Origin: Rhynochetos jubatus
Taxonomy: Eukaryota; Chordata; Aves; Eurypygiformes; Rhynochetidae
Assembly: GCA_027574665.1 (NCBI GenBank)
Contig: CM050653.1
Coordinates: forward strand, 10,810,664-10,874,663
DNA: 64,000 nt
Direction: 5' to 3'
Under the pieces are notes generated by a model. It had not been told where the DNA came from and ran no database searches. It worked only from the letters and a program-made list of their open reading frames with translations. Position 1 is the stretch's first letter. Every line of letters starts with the position of its first letter. This document shows positions 13,230-22,790 of this stretch, piece after piece. Both the position numbers and the translations under genes were made by a program.

Positions 13230-13745
13230 TGTGCTGGTTTTGGCTGGGATGGAGTTAATTTTCCTCAAGGTAGCTAATATGAGGTTGTGTTTTGGATTTG
13301 TGTAGACAAGAACATTGATAACATGCTGGTTTTAGTTGTTTAGTAATATCTATATCAAGTCAAGCACTTTTTCAGGTTCTCGTACTACACCTGTGTCCCC
13401 AGCTTCTTCTCTACAAGAAGCACAGAAGAGACATGGGCAGGACAGTTGACCCAAACTGACCAAAGGGATATTTCATTCCATAAAACATCCTGCTCAGTAC
13501 ATAACTTGGGGGGAGTGGGCTGGTGGTTGGGATATCAGGGGTCTGGCTCTGCTGGCTTGCTGGCTCTTGGGGTTCTCATCTCTTGATACTAACAGACTGT
13601 CTGGGGATCAGTTGGTGGGTGGTGGGAGGCTGTATCATTTGTTTTCTTTTCCATTATTTTCATTACTTATTAGTAGTAGTAATATTAGTATTATCAGTAT
13701 TGTTAGTATTATTCAGTCTTTTAATACTTTAGAAATACTGTTCTG
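13230..13745 (+). mobile_element. Partial solo LTR, avian ERVL-like family (copy 1)
   Basis: It starts with TGTGCTGGTTTTGGCTGGGA at 13230, the 5' terminus of a very common avian endogenous-retrovirus LTR. It continues with 'gttgtgttttggatttgtg', 'cccaaactgaccaaaggg' and 'gctcagtacataacttgggg'. The distal part degenerates into an ATT/AGT-rich stretch (13669-13714) and similarity fades near 13745. The pyrimidine-rich 3' end, including the 'cccatcccac-tggggg' segment and terminal CCACG.CA, is missing. No target-site duplication can be read because the 3' boundary is lost. This is only a regulatory-sequence relic with no viral gene. It shares orientation with the copy at 14795 and with the intact copy at 63116. 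Confidence 0.85.
13669..13714. repeat. ATT/AGT-rich simple-sequence stretch
   Basis: An imperfect run of TAGTAG, ATTAGT and ATTATC triplet-like units lies inside the distal half of LTR copy 1. A shorter 'attattatcagtat' occurs at the equivalent place in copy 2 (about 15008-15021), so the stretch is probably an expanded part of the LTR itself. Confidence 0.7.
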
Positions 13746-14794
13746 TCCCTTACTTTCTTCATTTTTCCATATTTTCACAATTTTTATTCTATTTCAACAT
13801 CTTCTATTTCCTTTTAACACCCCTTCAAAAGACTCAACAATCACTAACTTCTTTTGATGCAAAAACTATTTCATTGCCATACCCTTTTGTCGTTCTTACC
13901 TAATATTTTATCATCAAACACATTACAAATAATAATGGGAACATTAGATGCAAGCATCTGAAAGCTCCAACAGTTCTCTAAAGCCCATCCTGTCCTTTCA
14001 TGTGCAGTAATACATTATTCTTCTCCATAAGTTTATTATGAAGAAAGCAGAATACTTATGCAAAACGGAGATTAAGTTACAAAGTACATGAAACTATTTT
14101 TTTAATACAAGTTCTTTCTTTCACAACGCAAAGGTTGCATAAAAAAACCCTACCAAAACTATTAGTTGGCCCCTTGGAATATGTCTTTATTAAGGACATT
14201 TACTGTCAATGATTCAATCTTTTTATGAAAGAATTTATGCTGTTAGGATCTGTATTTGTGTAAAACCCTTTGTTCTGAGTCATTCAGCTGATGGCTACTT
14301 TCCAAAATACTGGAATTACTCACCACAAATCTACTGTAGTGACAGAAATGTAAGTTTTGAATAATGGATTTAAGGAGCCTATATCACATTTTGGCTCATA
14401 ATATGTATTGCAAGATACCTTGCCATGAAATAGACATTAAATATATGTGCGCAGTGCAGCAAGCTTCCAGAACTCAACAACAGGGTGACACACAACATGA
14501 GAAATTCAAGGTCTTCTTGAGGTTCTGAAGTCAGTTGGGATCCAGTTTAGAAAAAGTTTGTCTTATCATCACAAAAATCTAGTCTTTAACACCAGAATTA
14601 TTATTACATTCAAAGGGGATGTTAATTGAAAGCCTTAATCTATTTTTCTGAGCAATGAATAAAGCTGGTTATAAATGAGAAGTTTTCTTGATGAGCGAAA
14701 GTAACAGAGGATGCAATAGCTTCTTTTCATCTTCTCCCCTTCTTCCTCCTCCTTCTGATATTTCAACTTTCTACCAGGTATCACATATTAAATA
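13746..14794. other. Spacer between two LTR relics
   Basis: About 1 kb of AT-rich DNA. I looked for a primer-binding site after copy 1, a polypurine tract before copy 2, and gag/pol-like reading, and saw none. A polypyrimidine run (about 14718-14757) precedes copy 2 but has the wrong strand for a polypurine tract. The two LTRs are therefore not clearly a provirus. Confidence 0.5.
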
Positions 14795-15220
14795 CAGACT
14801 GGTTTTAGTTTGGATAGAGTTCATTTTCCTCACGGTAGCTAGCATGAAGCTATGTTTTGGATTTGTGCTGAGAAGAATATTGAATATAATTTGGGGGAGT
14901 TAGCCAGGAGGGGAATCGCTGCCTGGGGACTGGCTAGCAGCTGGTTGGCTGGTTGTGAGTGGTTGGATCATTATTTTCCTTCCCTTTTTCCTTTACTTTT
15001 TTTGCATATTATTATCAGTATTTGGACCGTTTTCATTTCATTGTTGAAGTATTAGTGGTATCATTATTTTATTTCATTTATTTTCAATTATTAAACTGTT
15101 CTTATGTCAACCCACAATCAGAGGGAATCTTCGATTCTCTCCCTCATCCCACTGGGGGAGGGGAGAGGGGAGCAAGCAGCTGTGTGGTGTTTAGTTGCCA
15201 ACTGGGGCTAAACCACGAGG
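14795..15220 (+). mobile_element. Decayed solo LTR, avian ERVL-like family (copy 2)
   Basis: The 5' end (CAGACTGGTTTTAGTTTGGA) is a mutated form of TGTGCTGGTTTTGGCTGGGA. 'gctatgttttggatttgtgc' follows. The central segment with the 'aactgaccaaaggg' motif is deleted. The 3' half is well kept: 'attaaactgttcttatgtcaaccca', 'ctctccctcatcccactggggg', 'gtgtggtgtttagttgcc', ending near 'aaaccacgagg'. No matching target-site duplication was found at its ends. It complements copy 1, which keeps the 5' and central parts. There is no coding content. Confidence 0.87.
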
Positions 15221-17059
15221 AGACCAAAGGAAAGCGAGGGATGGCAACCCTTAATATCCCCACCAAAAAGATTTCCTCATCTTTTTCAGCTGCAGGAAGA
15301 AATTATATATCGTTTTCTGAATACAATAAGGGAGAAGGAACTGGGAGAAATCCTGATGATAGACAAGCAGCAAAATTTTGAGGGTCTCATTAACAGCAGC
15401 AGGACTGGGGGAGTGGAACAGGGTTACTGTTAATATTCTTATTGCTTTTTGTGTTCTTCAGAATTCAGCAGGGCAGAACTAGGCAGAATTCCTAAATTCT
15501 GCAAATTTTGTCAATTCACAGCAAAGCACAGAGCCAAGTTCATCATATGAATCAGTGGCCTTATCACTATGATGAATTAGCTTCTCAAACTTTTTAATAT
15601 GGGAGTATTGTACTGACTGGGTTTGGGGAATAGAAGACAGAATGATAACTGATTTTTTTCCATAGATGGAGAAAAATATAAACCCTATTTCTAAAACACT
15701 CATATTTTCAATAAGTCTTAAATAAATAGCCACGGCTGTCACCTGCAAACCACATAGTGACAAATGTGAAGAGTCACGGCTCATGCTGCCATCTACACAT
15801 AGGTTTTTTCATTAGCATAATGACAGATGTGCATTTCTGGCAACATGACTGGTGAAATATATTCTGAATCAGAACTGTACTGCTAATCTGACCAGTACAA
15901 TTAGTATTCTGTCCTTTCCTCATTATGCTGTTTGCATTTGGACAGTAAGATAACTAGAAACTTACCATATAGCTAGATGCCCCCTTCTAGAATGAGATCT
16001 ATATACCCTAGATTTAGTGGGAGGAGGAGGTACTTCTACTTATATTGGGGGTTTTTTGAGGATTTGATGAAGTTTTCATTTAAGCAGTCTTTTTCAACCT
16101 ACATATGCCAATAACAATAGGAGAGCACTTGGAATACCATCGGTCTTCAAGCGTTATGATAAAATCAGGAAAAAAATCACAGGAATGTTGTAAAACAGAG
16201 ATTCAGCAATTTCAATTTTTAAAAAGTAATTTCTGTGAGTTCAAGTAGTGAACAGTCTCTCACTATACACCGAAGAACCTGTCTACATGGCAGAAATAAG
16301 ACAAATATAAACTCATTACTTTTCTCTGGCCTTGGAAGGACACATATATTTGAAGAGATTTTTAATATAGGCTTACAAGCACTGTCATAAATTATTCAGT
16401 TTGATTTTATATGGGATATGTTCCACAATGCAGTGATCAATCTGTGCTACTTTCAAAAAATGAGAATGGCCGTTTGTGTGAATTACAGAAGTTAATAAAT
16501 TCTGGGCTTATTGTCTATAGTCTGTCACTGTGGGTCAGACATTTGGTTTATTAGTGCAGACTGTAATCACTATGTTTTGCAGCACATTCAAGAACCAGTT
16601 TCTCAGTTCCTTTTTAGTGTTTTATTTAATGAGCTACAGAAGACCTTTCATATGTATTGATGATTCTGTAACTCCATTAACTTGCAGGTTTTGCACAGGA
16701 TTTCATCATTAGCAGATAATTACCACTAACCCTTATTTTCTCCAATATTGCTCCCCTGTTCTCACTGCAGTTACAGAAAGGCACTGCTTTTGACACCTAC
16801 TTCACTTCCACAACTGTTTTAATATTAAATACCTTGCTAATTTTCAGTAGATTGAGAACAGCCTACTTTGCTCAGGAGATAGCTTGCATATAGAGCAGTA
16901 TGGTCAAAGAAAATAATTTAGTATGCCCTCCAGCTAAGAATAAATGGCATCTCATGTAGCTGAAGGAAACGTGTCAGTAATACTATTAATGTTAAAAAAG
17001 AAAAAGGAAGACATTTTTCAAGAAGAAACACATAGGCAAAAATATTCCTTACCAATTTT
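15221..17059. other. AT-rich non-coding sequence
   Basis: No exon, RNA gene or transposon recognised. The minus-strand ORF of about 100 codons near 15.5-15.8 kb has no family resemblance. Confidence 0.5.
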
Positions 17060-17358
17060 CATAGAATCACAGAATGGTTTGGGCTGGAAGGGACCTTAAA
17101 GATCATCCAGTTCCAACACTCGTGCCATGGGCAGGGACACCCTGCACTAGACCAGGTTGCTCAAAGCCTCATCCAGCCTGGCCTTGAACACTGCCAGGGA
17201 TGGGGCATCCACAGCTTCTCTGGGCAACCTGTTCCAGTGCCTCACCACCCTCTCCGGGAAGAACTTCTTCCCGATATCTAATGTAAATCTCCCCGCTTTC
17301 AATTTAAACCTGTTACCCCTTATCCTGTCACTACAGGCCCTTGTAAAAAGTGTCCTGT

Positions 17359-17373
17359 CCCCCCCCCCCCCCC
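17359..17373. repeat. Poly(C)15 homopolymer in CR1 3' UTR
   Basis: Fifteen consecutive C residues within the CR1 copy, at a place where CR1 copies normally have a shorter C-containing segment. It is likely length-polymorphic and error-prone in sequencing. Confidence 0.9.
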
Positions 17374-17710
17374 AGCTTCCTTGTAGGCCCCCTTCAGGTA
17401 CTGGAAGGTGCTATAAGGTCTCCCCGGAGCCTTCTCTTCTCCAGGCTGAACAAGCCCAACTCTCTCAGCCTGTCCCCACAGCAGAGGGGCTCCAGTCCTC
17501 TGAGCATCTTTGTGACCCTCCTTTGGACTCACTCAAACCAGGTGATATCCTTCTTATGTTGAGGGCTCCACAGGACCCAGTTCTCCAGGTGAGGTCTTAC
17601 AAGAGCAGAGCGGAGAGGGAGAATCACCTCCCTTGACCTGCTGGCCACACTTCTCTGGATACAGCCCAGGATCCGGTTGGCTTTCTGGGCTGCCAGCGCA
17701 CACTGCTGGC

Positions 17711-18790
17711 TCATGTTCCACTTTTCACCCACCAGTACCCCAAGTCCTTCTCCTCAGGGCTGCTCTCCATCCATTCTCCACCCAGCCTGTCCTTGTAGTT
17801 GGGATTGCCCTGACCCAGGTGCAGGACCTTGCACTTGGCCTTGTTGAACTCCATGAGGTTGGCAGTGGGCCACCTCTCCAGCCTGTCCAGGTCCCTCTGG
17901 ATGGCGTCCCTTCCCTCCAGCGTGTCGACCCCACCACACAGCTTGGTGTCATCAGCAAACTTGCTGAGGGGACACTCGATCCCATCACCCATGTCACTGA
18001 CAAAGGTGTTAAATACTACTGGTGCCAACACCAACCCCTGAGGAACGCCGCTTGTCACTGGTCTCCACTCAAACATTGAGCCATTGACCACCACTCTCTG
18101 AGTGTCCATCCATCAAATCCCTGCCTCACCAGTTTAGAGACAAGTATGTCATGCGGTACAATATCGAAGGTGGTGCATAAGTCCAGGTAAATGACATCAG
18201 TTGCCCATCCTTGATCCATCAAGGTCGTGACCCCTATGTAGAAGGCCACCGTATTCATCAGACACGATCTGCCTTTGGTGAAGCCATGTTGGCTGTCACC
18301 CATCACCTCCTCATTCTCCATGTGCATTAGCATGATTTCCAAGAAGATATGCTCCATGATCTTGTCAGGCACAGAAGTGAGACTGACTGGCCTGTAGTTC
18401 CCCGGGTCCTCTTTTTTTCCCTTTTTAAAGATGGGGGTTATGTTTCCCCTTCTCCAGTCAGCAGGAACTTCACCAGACCACCACAACTTCTCAAATATGA
18501 CAGATGATAGGTTTCTCAACCCCATCCACCAGTTCTTTCAGGACCTGCAGATGTATTTCATCAGGTCCCATGGACTTGTGCACCTTCAGGTTCCTCAGGT
18601 GTTCCCAAACCTGATCCTCACTAACCATTGGCGGCTCTTCCTTCTCCCTGTCCCTGCCTTCCATGACTCTGGGGGTATGGTTTGCACACTTGCCAGTCAA
18701 GACCGAGGCAAAAAAAGCATTGAGCACCTCAGCCATCTCCATATCCTGGGAAACCAGCTCTCCCATTTCCTTCTGCAGAGGGCCCACATT
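17711..18790 (-). pseudogene. CR1 ORF2 reverse-transcriptase remnant, frame-broken
   Basis: Three reading-frame pieces on the minus strand together cover the reverse-transcriptase domain. Piece 1 (about 18787-18491) holds the region before the fingers, with the '[11 protein letters not shown]' motif. Piece 2 (about 18525-18055) holds 'NYRPVSLTS' and the motif-A-like '[16 protein letters not shown]' with a catalytic Asp. Piece 3 (about 18109-17711) holds '[13 protein letters not shown]' and the 'FADDTKL' box with the two catalytic Asp residues (about 17941-17960). Pieces 2 and 3 are separated by a frameshift and an apparent short deletion near 18100. The catalytic residues are present, but the frame is broken and the N-terminal endonuclease domain is absent, so it is non-functional. 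Confidence 0.93.
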
Positions 18791-18830
18791 TTCCCTGATC
18801 TTCTTTTTATCCCCTATGTACCTATATAGA

Positions 18831-19077
18831 TATATTTTAATGAGATGTGGTAATATACATCAACATTTCTCTTCTTAAATACTTGCAAATTTTTCTATTT
18901 GTTTTCCAATATCATTACTTTTTTTTTTCCAACTACTATTCTCCCTCTACCTTCACACTCCTCGTTGTACTGATGCTATTCTGAGCTTGCCCTCTCATCA
19001 TTTTCTGACCAGTCCTTCCAAAACTTGCATTACTTAAAGTTGATTATTGCATTCTGGAAATAGACATTCAGCAGTCG
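18831..19077. other. AT-rich spacer
   Basis: No recognisable feature was seen between the CR1 5' truncation and the next CR1-like end. Confidence 0.45.
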
Positions 19078-19145
19078 AATAGAAGAGAATAGAACAGAAC
19101 TGAATATTTCAGTTGGAAGGCATCATCTAGTCCAACTGCCAACAG
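19078..19145 (-). repeat. Degenerate CR1-type 3' end fragment
   Basis: The pentamer-like run 'gaatagaagagaatagaac' is followed by 'aatatttcagttggaagg' and 'catcatctagtccaactgcc'. This is the 3' end of a CR1 subfamily different from the 17-18.8 kb element. Only about 70 bp remain and they are diverged, so the exact subfamily is uncertain. Confidence 0.65.
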
Positions 19146-19596
19146 TATGCAACTATCCCATGCAACTTAGAAGCAACTTGCCAGTTAACCTTCTAATATT
19201 TCTAAATACGGAGAATACTCTAAATCACAGCTAATATCCACATTAAATAATATCCACGTATAAAAACTTCTTTTTTCCTGTAGTGTAAATTAAACTTTGA
19301 AAGGAAATAGAGCAACCTTTTAGCTTCAGGCACAAAGGCACCCCCTCTGAATGAGGAAGCTGCATATCTGCACATGGGTATCTCATGGAAGTGGCTGGAT
19401 TTAGTAGAGTATAGACTCCTTCACCCCTTCAAGTGTATCTGTACCTGATAGCATCGCCAAAATCTTGAACAGAAAAACAAATGTAACATAATAGAAGCAA
19501 TAGAATGACAGCATCCGGAAAAGAATCAAAAATGTTCTTAGGAGTAATAAAGGAGTATGATGGAAGTTCCTTTGGTAATCTGTAGTTTAGGTATTA

Positions 19597-19601
19597 CTGT
19601 G
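19597..19601. repeat. Target-site duplication CTGTG, left copy
   Basis: A 5-bp direct repeat that matches 20383-20387 and abuts the LTR exactly. Five base pairs is a length typical of class III (ERVL-like) insertions. Confidence 0.7.
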
Positions 19602-20382
19602 TATCGTGGCTTAGGCTCAGATGGCAACAAAGCACCATGCATGGGATGGGAAGGAGAAAACATAAGGAGAGGCTCATGGGTCGAGACAAGGACAGGGAGG
19701 GCTCACTCACCCGTTATGGTCATGGGCAAAACAGACTTGATTTGGGGAAGAAAATTCAATTCAATAAGTTACCAATAAAATCAGAGTAGGACAATGAGAG
19801 ATAACCCCAGATCTTAAAAACACCTTCACCCACCCCCTCCCTTCTTTCTAGGCTCAGCTTTGCTCCCAACTTCTCTACCTCCTTCCCCCTCAGTGGCACA
19901 GGGGGATGGGGACTGGGAGTAGTGGTCAGTCCATCACACATAGTCTCTTCCTCTCCTTCCTTCTCAGGGAAGGATCCTCACACTGCCCCTGCTCCAGTGT
20001 AGGGTCCCTCCCATAGGGTGCCATCACCCATTAACTTCTCCAATGTGAGTCCCTCCCACAGGCTGCAGTTCTTCATAAACTGCAGGGGCACAGCCTGCCC
20101 TCTCACCACAGGCTGCAGGGGAACCTCCACTCTGGCATAGCTCCTTCCCGCCTCTCTGCACTGACCTTTGGTATCTGCCTTGTTGTCTCTCCCACCCCAC
20201 TCATCTCTGCACTGCTAGTCTCCTTGTTTTCCCCTCTTAAATGTGTTAACCACAGAGGCACCAACTGGCTTAGCCATGGCCCGAGGTGGGTCTTACTTGC
20301 AGCTTCGAGCAGCTTCTCACAGGAGCCATCCCTGTGGCCTCTTTGCAGATAACAAAACACCAGGTCACACAGTCCCAACACA
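19602..20382 (-). mobile_element. Solo LTR of a second avian ERV family, with 5-bp target duplication
   Basis: Reading on the minus strand, the element starts TGTGTTGGG at 20382 and ends ..CCACGATA at 19602 (terminal CA mutated to TA). It contains the family's hallmark blocks: 'cagcttctcacaggagccatccctg', 'ctgcactgacctttggtatctgcc', the tandem 'ccagtgtagggtccctccca' / 'aatgtgagtccctcccac' units, 'cagtggcacagggggatggggac' and 'gggtcgagacaaggacaggg'. It is flanked by CTGTG at 19597-19601 and 20383-20387. The usual LTR AATAAA signal appears decayed. It is about 781 bp with no viral gene, so it is the product of LTR-LTR recombination. Orientation matches the minus-strand gene whose intron it probably occupies. 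Confidence 0.88.
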
Positions 20383-20387
20383 CTGTG
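20383..20387. repeat. Target-site duplication CTGTG, right copy
   Basis: Partner of 19597-19601, immediately next to the LTR end CCCAACACA. Confidence 0.7.
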
Positions 20388-21507
20388 TTCTTACTAGCAT
20401 AGTCCTCATACACAGATGTCCTATAAAGATCTTGTAGTATCTACTGGCTTTGAAGCTCTGTAAGCTAAAGGAATTTTTCAGAGCTTTGTTTACTGAAGTG
20501 AATGGCAACTAATATAAATAGAATACACAGGTATTGTAGAGATTTCTGTGGCAACTGGGTAAAACCAAATGAAACCTTAAACAGTTCAGTTTTACTGGAG
20601 GGATGGGGCTCATTTCGTCCATTTCAAACCATCTATAAGTTAAATAAGTGGTATCTGATTCTGTGATACAGAAACACTTCAGGGAAGTGTTCATCAAGAG
20701 AACTAGCAACAAAATTGTTTTCATGAGCTGCCTTCCATCCAATGTTCACACACAAAAGTTTTTGCACAGTAATTTAAATGACCTGTGCAACTTTAGGGCA
20801 TATAAAAGCTATAAATCTTATTTTTTTTCTCAAAATCTGTAACCATTCCAGGCTGTAAAGATAAGAGATGGAAAAGCACACATCTGTGGATAAATAAACC
20901 TTTTCTATTTGCCCAGTCAGATCTACATCTTCATTACTACTGCATCACTGAGAACAGGCTTTAAATCACAAATTGGCTCTAGTAAGATGCTTGGCACTTT
21001 CTGTCCAAAGACGAATGTAATTTACCAGTGATTTTTGAAAGGGTGGAAACTATGAGAGTACTATGATCTAGATGGATGAGGAGAAATAGAGAAGGCTGAA
21101 GCAGAGCCAGAAGTCTTGATGTTCTTAATATAATCACTGAAGACATTTTTCATTAAAATCCCCAAAAGGATGTGCATCTATCTCTCTTAGGTTCCTAAGA
21201 CAACCAGTGCAATCTTAGTATTCTCCTACTCCATTCTACAGGTAATAAAGGAAGATTGACAAATCCCCTATTACAGACATTATAAACAGTCAGTCTGCTA
21301 CATATTTACTATGAACAGCAACAAAGACACTTGCCGAGATCATTCAACATCTGCCAACTAGTTAAAACTAAATCACAGGAGACTTTTTTGGGATTATAGC
21401 CAGTCAAGTAAGAATCTAAAATCTATGCTAAACAGTCTGTCTCACATTGCTTTTGTATTAGGTCTCACACCTCAACAGACTGTATTTTGCATATTTTTCT
21501 ATTCTTT

Positions 21508-21563
21508 AAAAAAAAAAACCAAAAACAACAACAAAAAAAACCACCAAACCACCCAACCACACA
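21508..21563. repeat. A-rich simple repeat with CAA/CCA units
   Basis: Runs of 8-10 A residues are separated by CC, CAAC and CCAC interruptions. This is low-complexity sequence without coding value. Confidence 0.85.
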
Positions 21564-22204
21564 ACATAGATCTATGTCAAAATCCATATAATAAAGTCCT
21601 TCTTTGATCAAAACAAAGAGAACGGATAGTATGAGCTACTAATTCTGGTTTTCTACATCTTATCACTGTCCCTCATGCCAAGAATACAGGAAATATTTAA
21701 ATTAAGAGCATGATTCCTGTAGGAAGAAGGCAGCAGAGGAAACCACAGTGCACATGGATACTTGCAATTTTACCCACATCAGAATATTTGACAAGTACAT
21801 ACTGTCTGAACAAAGATATGCAGCAGAAGGAAAACATAGCCTGTAGTTGACATTTGCAACAACACTTTCAGATGGTCAGAAACACTATGTTCAGTCCTCA
21901 GCTAGCAAGGTGTTTCTGGCTACATCTGTCATCTCTTACAAATCACTGATTCAGACTGCCACATATCGAATTATTTCAGTATATGTTCATGGATCAGTCA
22001 ACCTGATATAACTCCTCCAGCTAGGCACTGTACATCTATACATCTCCTTCATTTGTATCTCCTTCTGCACTGATTATGACTGGAAAACTGACATCTGATT
22101 TCCAGGGATGGCAAACCACTGTCAGCATTGCAACTAAGCGTGAGCGTAGGTCCAAAACAGTACTAAGATCTTGCTCAAAAGCCAGAAGAGCCATATTTAC
22201 AGTG

Positions 22205-22225
22205 AAAAAAAAAAAAAAAAAAAAA
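22205..22225. repeat. Poly(A)21 homopolymer
   Basis: Twenty-one A residues are followed by CAAAAAA. No upstream retropseudogene or SINE body was recognised, so it is not clearly a retroposon tail. Confidence 0.9.
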
Positions 22226-22446
22226 CAAAAAATGCATGTGATACTTTGATATAATTAAATTCTTTCTCTTTAATATAAATCAAACCTACTTATACATCAA
22301 GTTTGGACATCACATTCAAATCAGTATGTCCATGCTATCAGCTCATCAGCAAATTCTGTGTATCCACAGAAGATACAGATTGTTCTCTAAGGGCCACCTT
22401 AAATAATCTATTATTGGGTTTCTGACTTTAGCATATAAAGCTTAGG

Positions 22447-22497
22447 AAAAAAACCAAAAACACACACAAAAAAACCACCAACCAAAACCAACCCTCA
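22447..22497. repeat. A-rich simple repeat with CA and CCAAC units
   Basis: Low-complexity run of A tracts interrupted by CACACA and CCAACC-type units, similar in style to 21508-21563. Confidence 0.8.
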
Positions 22498-22730
22498 GAC
22501 ATTTACTATTTCAGCCTGTATAATAATTAGATATGGAGTTTTCAGCTAAGTGTATAAAAATTCTCATTCAACTTCTTTCTTGCTGTCCTAGAGTCAGCCA
22601 GCGGAGCTCAATAACCCTCTTCATCCTGTTCTGCAGGTAGGTTCCACCTCATTATATAAACTCAACAATTGTCTGTGAAAAATTGTATTTGACAGCTCAT
22701 TCCAATCTATGCCTCTAGGACTGTGTAAAG

Positions 22731-22790
22731 CAGCAATTCTCAAACTTTTTGGAAATGTAACACTACTTTGGTTGTCTGTCTTGGGCATGA
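22731..22790 (+). repeat. Possible hAT (Charlie-like) DNA-transposon end
   Basis: 'cagcaattctcaaacttttt' (22731-22750) closely resembles the terminal inverted repeat CAGTGGTTCTCAAACTTTTT of vertebrate hAT-Charlie elements. No matching inverted end or 8-bp target duplication was found, so this would be a one-ended, very old relic. A shorter match, 'cagtggttctca', lies near 24446. Chance similarity cannot be excluded. Confidence 0.4.

Larger units (their letters stand above)
17060..18830 (-). mobile_element. CR1 LINE, 5'-truncated, about 1.8 kb
   Basis: The element runs on the minus strand. Its 3' end, at the left, carries the octamers CATAGAAT and CACAGAAT (17060-17075). From right to left it contains the last part of ORF2 and then the 3' UTR. 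The right limit falls near 'cctatgtacctatatag', inside the reverse-transcriptase region, so the 5' half of ORF2, all of ORF1 and the 5' UTR are missing. CR1 is a target-primed non-LTR retrotransposon. This copy cannot be autonomous. A 15-C homopolymer (17359-17373) interrupts the 3' UTR. It is the best-preserved CR1 in the window and so probably the youngest. Confidence 0.96.
20388..22730. other. AT-rich non-coding sequence
   Basis: No exon or RNA gene recognised. It contains A-rich simple sequence with CAA/CCA interruptions (21508-21563) and a 21-A homopolymer (22205-22225). A second A-rich stretch with CA and CCAAC units lies at 22447-22497. Confidence 0.5.

Noticed and set aside
13746-14794. 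Internal provirus sequence between two LTRs
   Set aside because: No primer-binding site, polypurine tract or gag/pol similarity was seen.
14959-15381. 140-codon plus-strand ORF
   Set aside because: It reads through the decayed ERVL-like LTR and its flank; LTRs of this family are not coding here.
17157-18829. Plus-strand ORFs of 130-159 codons
   Set aside because: They are antisense shadows of the minus-strand CR1 reverse transcriptase and 3' UTR.
21228-21300. Possible second MIR relic ('ctccattctacaggtaataa')
   Set aside because: Only the 'ccattttacag'-like block matches; the following MIR blocks are not recognisable.
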